From contig JAICSX010000050.1 in assembly GCA_025936675.1 (NCBI GenBank), forward strand, positions 1-12,995: a stretch of DNA of 12,995 bases. The letters are read 5' to 3'. Shown one piece after another: positions 7,587-12,995 of the stretch. The notes beneath the pieces were generated by a model. It was not told where the DNA came from. It made no database searches and saw nothing but the letters and a program-made list of their open reading frames with translations. Each line of letters starts with the position of its first letter. The stretch's first letter is position 1. Both the position numbers and the translations under genes were made by a program. The DNA is from Sphingomonas sp. (GTDB lineage: Bacteria > Pseudomonadota > Alphaproteobacteria > Sphingomonadales > Sphingomonadaceae).

Positions 7587-8072
7587 ATGGCCACGCAGCC
7601 CGATTCTCCCTGCTTTACTGATGCTCCTCCAATCGCTGCCGAAGTCGCGCGCGGGGTCACCCGGCTGTTCTGCCGTCAGGATCTGTTTGCGGTATGCGAG
7701 ATGCCGCTGCCCAATGGGCGCCGTGCCGATCTGATGGCGATCGACGCCAAGGGCGGGCTGACGATCGTCGAGATCAAGGTCGCCAAGTCCGACCTTACCC
7801 GCGACGGCAAGTGGTTCGACTATCTCGAATATTGTGACCGTTTCTTCTGGGCGGTGCCGCCGCACCTCGCACGGATCCTGGACGAAGATCGCTACCTGCC
7901 AGGGGAAGCCGGGCTGATCGTGGCCGATCGGTACGACGCCGCCGTCATTCGCGAGCCCTTGCATCGGCCGTTGGCGCCGGCCCGGCGCAAGGCTGAGCTG
8001 CTGCACTTCGCCCGTCGCGCGGCGAGGCGGCTGTCGGCACAGGTCGATCCGTCGCTCGGCGACGCGATCTGA
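7587..8072 (+). CDS. mmcB: MmcB-type DNA repair protein (PD-(D/E)XK-like)
   Basis: MmcB was named in Caulobacter, where it is a DNA-damage-induced, SOS-independent gene that works with the ImuB/DnaE2 translesion mutagenesis machinery. The 161-residue product has a core resembling PD-(D/E)XK nucleases: RRADLMAID with Asp48, then GLTIVEIKVAK with Glu62-Ile-Lys64. Next comes KWFDYLEYCDRFFWAVP at residues 75-91. The C-terminal third is Arg/Ala-rich. The start is ATG at 7587 with a poor ribosome binding site. A terminator lies upstream and the ankyrin gene converges on it, with only 4 bp between the two stop codons. No LexA box was recognised in front of it, which fits SOS-independence but proves nothing. 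Nuclease activity is an inference from the motif. Confidence 0.87.
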   Translation: MATQPDSPCFTDAPPIAAEVARGVTRLFCRQDLFAVCEMPLPNGRRADLMAIDAKGGLTIVEIKVAKSDLTRDGKWFDYLEYCDRFFWAVPPHLARILDEDRYLPGEAGLIVADRYDAAVIREPLHRPLAPARRKAELLHFARRAARRLSAQVDPSLGDAI

Positions 8073-8076
8073 CGCT

Positions 8077-8661
8077 TTAGTGCGCAGCGGAAGCCGGCTT
8101 CTTGGCCTCGATCAGTTGCAGGATCCCGCGGGCGCGCGTGTCGCGTCTCGCATAGTCGCGGGCTGAATATCCGGCAGCGGTGTCGGTCTTGTCGGGGTCC
8201 GCTCCAGCCGCGAGCAATTCGCGCACGATCGGCGTCTGGCGCTGTTCGACGGCGGTGATCAGTGCGGTCTCGCCCATTTTGTTGGTCGCATCGACCTTGG
8301 CGCCCATGCCGAGCAGCCATTCGACCGCCTGGTCGAAGCCGAAGCGGGCAGCCACGATCAGCGGGGTGTCGCCATTCTTGCCGGCGATATTGGGGTCGGC
8401 ATCCTTGTTGAGCAGAAAACCGGTCCACTCGGGATCGCTCTGCCGGATCGCGATGATCAGCGGCGTGTTTCCCTCGCCGTCACGCGCATTGACGATGCCG
8501 GGCGGATTGGCGGCCAGCAGCTCCTGCGCCTTGCTGCCGTCGCGGTTCTTGACCGCTTCAGCGAACTCGAGCCCGGCATTGCCTGCCATCTGCGCGGCGG
8601 CCGGCGCGGCGAGAGTCGCCGCCGCGGCGGCTGCCAAAAGCGCGAAGCTGAATTTTCTCAC
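8077..8661 (-). CDS. Secreted ankyrin-repeat protein
   Basis: The 194-residue product has a signal peptide (MRKFSFALLA plus an Ala-rich core, cleavage after AAAQ at residue 24). The rest is filled by ankyrin repeats: a degenerate one from about 31, then clear ones starting GNTPLIIAI (64), GDTPLIVAAR (97) and GETALITAVE (130), and a partial last one after GYSARDYA (164). Ankyrin stacks bind other proteins, so this is probably a periplasmic binding protein; the partner is unknown. The start is GTG at 8661, the codon that directly precedes the signal peptide, although no Shine-Dalgarno sequence is visible. It is convergent with mmcB (4 bp between stops) and divergent from ycgN (62 bp between starts, a space that must hold both promoters). 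It looks like a single-gene unit. Confidence 0.85.
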   Translation of the reverse strand: MRKFSFALLAAAAAATLAAPAAAQMAGNAGLEFAEAVKNRDGSKAQELLAANPPGIVNARDGEGNTPLIIAIRQSDPEWTGFLLNKDADPNIAGKNGDTPLIVAARFGFDQAVEWLLGMGAKVDATNKMGETALITAVEQRQTPIVRELLAAGADPDKTDTAAGYSARDYARRDTRARGILQLIEAKKPASAAH

Positions 8662-8723
8662 GATGTTGTGCCCGGGCTGCCTGCTTGATCCCCGGCGACT
8701 AGCAGAGCAAGGCTGCCATTGTC

Positions 8724-9161
8724 ATGAATAGGTCGACGCCATTTTGGGAAAAGCCCCTCACGACGCTCGATCGCGGAGAGTGGGAGGCTTTGTGCGATGG
8801 CTGCGGGCGATGCTGCCTGCACAAGCTCGAGGATGAGGAGACCGGGCTGCTGTACCCGACCAACGTCGCCTGCAAGCTGCTCGACCGCCGCAACGGGCGT
8901 TGTCTCGATTACACGCACCGCAAGAAGCGCGTGTCCGACTGCGTGAAGCTCAAACGCAATAACCTGGACGGTCTCGACTGGCTGCCCGAGACGTGCGCGT
9001 ACCGATTGCGCGCCGCGGACAAGCCGCTCCCGGACTGGCACTATCTCGTGTCCGGCAGCCGTGACAGCGTTCACGAGGCGGGCCAGTCCACTCGTGGCTG
9101 GACCGTCAGCGAGGAGGATGCGGGCGAGCTCGAATACCATGTGGTCGAACGCTCGATCTGA
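8724..9161 (+). CDS. ycgN: YcgN family cysteine-cluster protein
   Basis: The 145-residue product belongs to the YcgN/UPF0260 family, small cytoplasmic proteins of unknown function with a conserved cysteine cluster. Near the N-terminus is LCDGCGRCC (Cys24, Cys27, Cys30, Cys31), followed by further cysteines at about 50, 60, 73 and 91 in contexts usual for the family (VACKLLD, GRCLDY, SDCVKL, ETCAYRL). The spacing suggests a metal or iron-sulfur site, which is inference. The opening PFWEKPL and the segment PDWHYLVSGSRDSVHEAG are also typical. The start is ATG at 8724. Its end overlaps the next gene by 23 bp, so the two are probably translated from one mRNA. Confidence 0.9.
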   Translation: MNRSTPFWEKPLTTLDRGEWEALCDGCGRCCLHKLEDEETGLLYPTNVACKLLDRRNGRCLDYTHRKKRVSDCVKLKRNNLDGLDWLPETCAYRLRAADKPLPDWHYLVSGSRDSVHEAGQSTRGWTVSEEDAGELEYHVVERSI

Positions 9162-9855
9162 GGCAGCATTGCAGGCGGCTTTGCCCGCGCGGATCGAAAT
9201 CCGCCCGATGCGCAGCGCGCGTCGGCTGCGGCTGCGATTCGACGAGAGCAGCGGTGCCCTGAAGCTGACCTGCCCGGCGCGCATGAGCCGGCGCACTGCG
9301 CTCGCCTGGGCGCTCGACCAGCGCGAATGGATCGAGGCTCAGCTCGCGCGTGCCCTGCCGGCGGAGCCGTTCGTCGCGGGAGGTGTGATCCCGTTCGAAG
9401 GCCGCGACACAATAATCGCCTGGTCTGAGGCCGCGCCGCGGACGCCAAGGTTGGATAGGGCCATGCTGCATTGCGGCGGGCCCGAAGCGCGCCTCGCGCG
9501 GCGGATCGAGACTTTCCTCAAAAAGCTTGCGCTCGCGACCATGTCGCAAGAAGTCGCCGAATTCGCGCTCCGCGCTGGTGTTGTCTCTGGTCCGGTCAGC
9601 GTCGGCGATGCCGGCAGCCGCTGGGGCAGCTGTTCGTCGCACGCCCGAATCCGGTTGAGCTGGCGGCTGATCCTCGCCCCGCCCGAGGTGCGCCGCTACG
9701 TCGTGGCGCATGAAGTCGCGCATTTGAAGCACCTCGACCACGGACCCGAGTTCAAGGCCTTCGAAGCGCAATTGTTCGGACCCGGGCTGTCCGAGGCGAA
9801 GGCGACCTTACGCCGTATAGGGCCGCGGCTGCGCCGGATCGGACGGGGGCGGTGA
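9139..9855 (+). CDS. DUF45/YgjP-type zinc metallopeptidase
   Basis: The product has the zinc-binding motif HEVAHLKHLDHG, with His191, Glu192, His195 and a likely third ligand His201, in the arrangement of the DUF45/YgjP (SprT-like) family that is often labelled M48. It also has the family segment GSRWGSCSSHARIRLSWRL (about 159-177). There is no signal peptide or membrane segment, so it is probably cytoplasmic. I chose ATG 9139 (238 residues, overlapping ycgN by 23 bp); the frame is open to a further ATG at 9061, but that would add 26 residues lying wholly in ycgN and rich in Arg and Ser, unlike the family N-terminus. The last 48 bp lie inside the 3' end of the convergent penicillin-binding protein gene, where the product is an Arg-rich tail. 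The substrate is unknown. Confidence 0.86.
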   Translation: MWSNARSEAALQAALPARIEIRPMRSARRLRLRFDESSGALKLTCPARMSRRTALAWALDQREWIEAQLARALPAEPFVAGGVIPFEGRDTIIAWSEAAPRTPRLDRAMLHCGGPEARLARRIETFLKKLALATMSQEVAEFALRAGVVSGPVSVGDAGSRWGSCSSHARIRLSWRLILAPPEVRRYVVAHEVAHLKHLDHGPEFKAFEAQLFGPGLSEAKATLRRIGPRLRRIGRGR

Positions 9856-11961
9856 CGGCGGCGTAGCCGGAATGCGCTGCGGCTGGGGTTGCCGCTGCGG
9901 CGGCTGTTGGCCCTGCGGAAAGCGCTGCGGAAGTTGCTGCGGCTGCTGCGGCGGAAACGCCTGGTCGAGCTCCTGCTGGGTTGGCTCACCGGTGCCGTCG
10001 GGCCGCACCATCGGCTGTTGCGCCGGATAGCCAGGCTCGGCGGGAGGCGGTGCGATCGGCATGCCGTTCTCGTCGACCAGCGGCTGGACGCCGTTGGCGT
10101 CGACCGGGGTGTCGCCGTAGATTTCTTCCTCAGGGCTAAGCTGCCAGTCAGGTATCGGCACCTGGGTGTCGAATTGTTCCACTGGACGATTGGCGACTGC
10201 GACGCTCATGAAATCGTGGAAGGCGCGGGCCGGTGCGGTGCCGCCTTGGAGGCCGCCGACTCGCTTCGCATCGTCTCGGCCCATCCACACGCCGGTCGTC
10301 AGGCCGCTTGAGAAACCGATGAACCAGCCGTCCTTGTTCGAGGTCGTCGTTCCGGTCTTGCCCGCGACGGGACGCCCGATTTGGGCGGCGCGGCCGGTCC
10401 CACTCAAAACCGCCGACTGCAGGAGGTCGGTCATCTCGGCCGCCACCCAGGGGGCGACGAGCACGCGTCCTTCATCATTGTCGTGCGTGTAGAGCTGCCG
10501 CCCGTCGGCGGTGACGACCTTGCGGATGCCATAGGGCGTGACGGCTACGCCCTTGTTGGCGACCGAAGCGAAGGCGCGGGTCATCTCGATCAGCCGCACG
10601 TCGCTGGTTCCCAGGACCATCGACGGAAAGGTCGAAATTGGCGTGGTGATACCGAACCGGCGCGCCATGTCGGCGATGGTCGAGAAGCCCAGCTGCGCGC
10701 CGATCTTCGCGCTGATGGTGTTGATCGATCGCGAGAAAGCCTCGCGCAGGCTGACCGGCCCGAGATTGGTGCGTTCGGCGTTGCGCGGACTCCAGCCGTC
10801 GATGGTGATCGGCTCGTCGACGATGGTGTCGGTCGGCTTCATTCCCGATTCGAGGGCGGACAGATAGACGAACAGCTTGAACGACGATCCGGGCTGGCGT
10901 TCCGCCTGCGTAGCGCGGTTGTAGATCGAATCGACATAGTCCTTGCCGCCCACCATCGCGCGCACTGCGCCATCCCGGTCGATCGCGACCAGCGCACCTT
11001 GGGCGCCGGCAGGCGCGTTGGCGCGGATTGCCCTGTCCGCTGCGGCCTGCATGCCCGGGTCGAGCGTGGTCCAGACATCAATCGGATCCTGCGTCTGGTC
11101 GATCAGCTGGTCGAGCTGGGGCAGCGCCCAGTCGGTGAAGTAGCGCACGCTATTGTTGTTGCTGGTCTGCTGGATGCGCACGTCCGCCGGGTCGACCGAG
11201 GCAGCAACGGCGGGGCTGATAAAGCCGTTCTTGACCATCGTCTGCAGCACCACGCCGGACCGGGAACGGGCAGCGTCGATGTCGGCCGTCGGCGCATAAT
11301 TGGACGGCGCCTTGACGAGGCCGGCGATGATCGCCGCCTCGCCGAGGCTGAGGTGCTCGGCACTATGCCCGAAGAACGTCCGCGACGCGGCATCGATGCC
11401 GTAAGCGCCCCCGCCGAAATAGACACGGTTGAGGTACAGCTCGAGGATCTGGTCCTTGCTGAACTTGCGCTCCAGCGCGAGCGCGAGGATCGCTTCCTTG
11501 ATCTTGCGCCCGAAGCTGCGGTTGTTGGTGAGGAAGATGTTCCGCGCCAACTGCTGGGTGATGGTTGAAGTCGCCCGAACGCGATGGTTGCCCGTCGTGG
11601 CCGAAGCGATCGCTCGGGCGATGCCGATGGGATCGATTCCGATATGGCTGCGGAACCGGCGGTCTTCCGTCGAGATCATCGCGGCGCGCATCTCCGGCGG
11701 GATCTGGTCGTAGGGCAGCCAGCGCCCGAAGCTCGGACCGATCGAGACCAGCACCGCCCCGTTGGCCGCCCGAACGCGGATCATCTGGCCGAGATCGTTG
11801 CGTTTGGTCAGGCTGGAGTAGCTTGGAAGGTAGGCAGCCGCCACGGCGACCGCCACAATCAGACCAAGGATTCCGAGCAGCGCTGCATAGGCCAGCGCCT
11901 TGAACAAGGTGACGAATGTCGACCGCCCGGAAGAGGCGTTGGCAGGGCGCGTGCGGGCCAT
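9808..11961 (-). CDS. Bifunctional penicillin-binding protein, PBP1A family
   Basis: This class A PBP polymerises lipid II into glycan chains and cross-links the peptides in the periplasm, anchored in the inner membrane. The 717-residue product shows a cytoplasmic N-terminus, one membrane helix (about 21-44), and a glycosyltransferase 51 domain (about 70-245) with STEDRRFRSHIGIDP (catalytic Glu99), STITQQLARN and KDQILELYLN. The transpeptidase domain (about 320-590) has SSFK (Ser359 active, Lys362), SIN (412-414) and KTGTT (535-539). The last 80 residues (636-717) are a Pro/Gln-rich, disordered tail. The start is ATG at 11961, with no clear ribosome binding site. Its stop lies 48 bp inside the convergent metallopeptidase gene, and its promoter must lie in the 121 bp shared with the divergent DUF4402 gene. 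Whether it equals mrcA or another class A paralogue cannot be decided. Confidence 0.94.
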   Translation of the reverse strand: MARTRPANASSGRSTFVTLFKALAYAALLGILGLIVAVAVAAAYLPSYSSLTKRNDLGQMIRVRAANGAVLVSIGPSFGRWLPYDQIPPEMRAAMISTEDRRFRSHIGIDPIGIARAIASATTGNHRVRATSTITQQLARNIFLTNNRSFGRKIKEAILALALERKFSKDQILELYLNRVYFGGGAYGIDAASRTFFGHSAEHLSLGEAAIIAGLVKAPSNYAPTADIDAARSRSGVVLQTMVKNGFISPAVAASVDPADVRIQQTSNNNSVRYFTDWALPQLDQLIDQTQDPIDVWTTLDPGMQAAADRAIRANAPAGAQGALVAIDRDGAVRAMVGGKDYVDSIYNRATQAERQPGSSFKLFVYLSALESGMKPTDTIVDEPITIDGWSPRNAERTNLGPVSLREAFSRSINTISAKIGAQLGFSTIADMARRFGITTPISTFPSMVLGTSDVRLIEMTRAFASVANKGVAVTPYGIRKVVTADGRQLYTHDNDEGRVLVAPWVAAEMTDLLQSAVLSGTGRAAQIGRPVAGKTGTTTSNKDGWFIGFSSGLTTGVWMGRDDAKRVGGLQGGTAPARAFHDFMSVAVANRPVEQFDTQVPIPDWQLSPEEEIYGDTPVDANGVQPLVDENGMPIAPPPAEPGYPAQQPMVRPDGTGEPTQQELDQAFPPQQPQQLPQRFPQGQQPPQRQPQPQRIPATPPSPPPSDPAQPRPYTA

Positions 11962-12036
11962 TCGGTGACGGGATAGAAAGCTGGAGCGTCGGCGACAATA
12001 GTTGAACGGCGGCGGCTTGGCGGCTCCAAGCTTAGC

Positions 12037-12055
12037 AGGCGATTAACCCTGCCTT
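12037..12055 (+). promoter_or_regulatory. Copy 1 of a shared element upstream of a DUF4402 gene
   Basis: AGGCGATTAACC at 12037-12048, followed by GCCTT at 12051-12055, lies 34 bp before the first DUF4402 gene. The same 12 bases recur before the second DUF4402 gene. TTAACC resembles a CtrA half-site of alphaproteobacteria, but the full TTAA-N7-TTAA pattern is absent. Confidence 0.4.
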
Positions 12056-12082
12056 AGCCTCTCGCCGGTACAGCAGCGCACC

Positions 12083-12607
12083 ATGGCTGGCGCCAGGTCC
12101 CTCGTCTTCATGCTTGCGGCGAGCGCCGCAGCCGCGGCCGCTCCCTGGCCCGCGGCGGCGCAATGCCGCCTGTGCGAGACCCCGACGACGACGAACACCG
12201 AAAACACGGTTGCCCAGGACGTCCAGCTCGACGTCGAGACCAGCCTCGATTTCGACCGCCTGATCTTGTCGGCGGCGAGTGAAGGCGCGGCTGGGATTCG
12301 CCCGGACGGCTCCGGCTGGGCAACGGGATCGGTCGCGAGCGTCGGCCCGCGCGCGCGATTTGCAACCGTGGTCGTTCGCGGCGAAGCGGGGCGCACGCTG
12401 CGGATCGACGTCCCGCGTCGAATCGACCTTTACTCGCTCTCGGGCGGCCGGATCACATTTGACGACGTCGTGACCGATGCAGCGGAACTGCCGCGGCTCG
12501 ATTCCGCCGGCAATCTGACGTTCCACATCGGCGGCCGCCTGCGCTTCATGGGCAACGAGGAAGGCGATTATCGCGGCGACCTCCCGGTCACCGTCGAATA
12601 TCAGTGA
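12083..12607 (+). CDS. Secreted DUF4402 protein
   Basis: The 174-residue product has a signal peptide (residues 1-26, Ala-rich core, cleavage near AAAQ) and a beta-rich mature domain of the DUF4402 type. DVQLDVETSLDFDRLIL is the family N-terminal pattern, TFHIGGRLRF is a middle strand, and YRGDLPVTVEYQ is the characteristic closing strand. DUF4402 proteins resemble pilin or adhesin beta-sandwich subunits, but no function is established. Two cysteines, C28 and C31 in QCRLCE, sit right after the predicted cleavage site; this is not a canonical lipobox. The start is ATG at 12083, with no strong Shine-Dalgarno sequence. It is divergent from the penicillin-binding protein gene and is followed 152 bp later by a second DUF4402 gene on the same strand. 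Confidence 0.85.
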   Translation: MAGARSLVFMLAASAAAAAAPWPAAAQCRLCETPTTTNTENTVAQDVQLDVETSLDFDRLILSAASEGAAGIRPDGSGWATGSVASVGPRARFATVVVRGEAGRTLRIDVPRRIDLYSLSGGRITFDDVVTDAAELPRLDSAGNLTFHIGGRLRFMGNEEGDYRGDLPVTVEYQ

Positions 12608-12643
12608 GGCCGCTGACGCATCCGTTCCGGAGCAAAACCTAAG

Positions 12644-12691
12644 AGGCGATTAACCAAAGCCTTGAGGGAAGCCGTAAGCGGTCAAGGTTAA
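12644..12691 (+). promoter_or_regulatory. Copy 2 of the shared element with an inverted repeat
   Basis: AGGCGATTAACC at 12644-12655 repeats the 12 bases found before the first DUF4402 gene, again with GCCTT just after it (12659-12663). Here it is part of an inverted arrangement: TTAACC (12650-12655) and CCTTGA (12660-12665) on the left are answered by TCAAGGTTAA (12682-12691) on the right. The element lies about 70-115 bp before the start of the second DUF4402 gene, a usual distance for a regulator site or promoter. Confidence 0.45.
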
Positions 12692-12759
12692 TTGGAACTC
12701 CACGGGTGACCGGACCAAACGGCCAACCGCCAAGTTTTGAACCAGTGGGGAATTGATCC

Positions 12760-12995
12760 ATGAACACGTCTCTTCGCAACATGGCGCTGGCGACCTCGGT
12801 CGCGGCGCTGGCGCTGACCGCGGCTCCGGCCGTCGCCGCGCCCGTGTCGGTCAGCAACGGTCCGGTCCAGGCCCACGCCCAGATCGTTAAGCCGCTCACG
12901 CTGACCAAGGTCTCCGACCTCGATTTCGGCTCGATTGTCGTCCAGGACAACGGCACCGCGTCGCTCGCCAACGACGGCACGCTGACCTGCCCGGC
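12760..12995 (+). CDS. Secreted DUF4402 protein, 3' end missing
   Basis: The first 78 residues are present; the gene runs off the right edge. A signal peptide (MNTSLRNMALATSVAALALT, cleavage after AVA near residue 26) is followed by AHAQIVKPLTLTKVSDLDFG at residues 38-57 and SIVVQDNG, the typical opening of DUF4402 domains. The start is ATG at 12760, with GTGGGGA (12745-12751) as ribosome binding site about 9 bases upstream. It is a paralogue of the preceding gene in family, but the visible parts share little sequence and this copy lacks the CxxC after the signal peptide. A role in a surface or pilus-like structure is possible, but no usher or chaperone gene is within the window. Confidence 0.85.
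   Translation, partial: MNTSLRNMALATSVAALALTAAPAVAAPVSVSNGPVQAHAQIVKPLTLTKVSDLDFGSIVVQDNGTASLANDGTLTCP

Noticed and set aside
9061..9138. Longer N-terminus for the metallopeptidase from ATG 9061
   Set aside because: The extra 26 residues lie fully within ycgN and are Arg/Ser-rich shadow sequence; ATG 9139 fits the family better.
10381..11568. 395-codon open frame on the plus strand
   Set aside because: It lies antisense to the PBP gene, whose catalytic motifs are all intact. The product is Arg/Asp/Gly-rich and has no recognisable domain.
12650..12691. Full CtrA site
   Set aside because: TTAACC and GGTTAA are 30 bases apart and inverted, unlike the direct TTAA-N7-TTAA consensus, so only a half-site resemblance is claimed.

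Overview
The window looks like a piece of an alphaproteobacterial chromosome, most likely from the Sphingomonadales (Sphingomonas or a close relative). This is inferred from the high GC content, the gene order, and the presence of an MmcB-type protein, a DUF1491 protein and two DUF4402 proteins. No database search was possible. There are no transposases, integrases, phage genes, tRNAs, rRNAs or CRISPR repeats. About half of the genes use GTG or TTG starts.

Left part (1-2985), all on the minus strand: rho (transcription termination factor, complete in protein sequence but with its stop codon cut at base 1), a 219-bp leader, then hemJ and hemE, which overlap as a two-gene haem-synthesis unit.

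Centre (2986-3276): a 291-bp gap between the divergent genes hemE and maf. It begins with a strikingly AT-rich stretch and holds several sequences close to DnaA boxes and Caulobacter-type origin boxes. The order rho-hemE / maf-coaE-dnaQ matches the neighbourhood of the Caulobacter crescentus origin, so this gap is my candidate for the chromosomal replication origin. It is the most interesting thing in the window.

Right of it (3277-6658), all on the plus strand and tightly packed: maf, coaE and dnaQ (overlapping or 8 bp apart), then hpf (ribosome hibernation), ptsN (nitrogen PTS EIIA) and a DUF1491 gene. A hairpin follows.

From 6842 on the orientation is mixed: a secreted SleB-type cell wall hydrolase ending in a clear intrinsic terminator, an mmcB DNA-repair gene, a convergent secreted ankyrin-repeat protein, then ycgN and a DUF45/YgjP-type zinc metallopeptidase. 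The metallopeptidase gene runs 48 bp into the end of a convergent bifunctional penicillin-binding protein gene. Divergent from that lies a DUF4402 gene, followed by a second DUF4402 gene that runs off the right edge. A shared 12-base element precedes both DUF4402 genes.

Functionally this is mostly housekeeping: termination, haem, CoA, proofreading, ribosome hibernation and cell wall assembly. I see no evidence of a defence system or mobile island.
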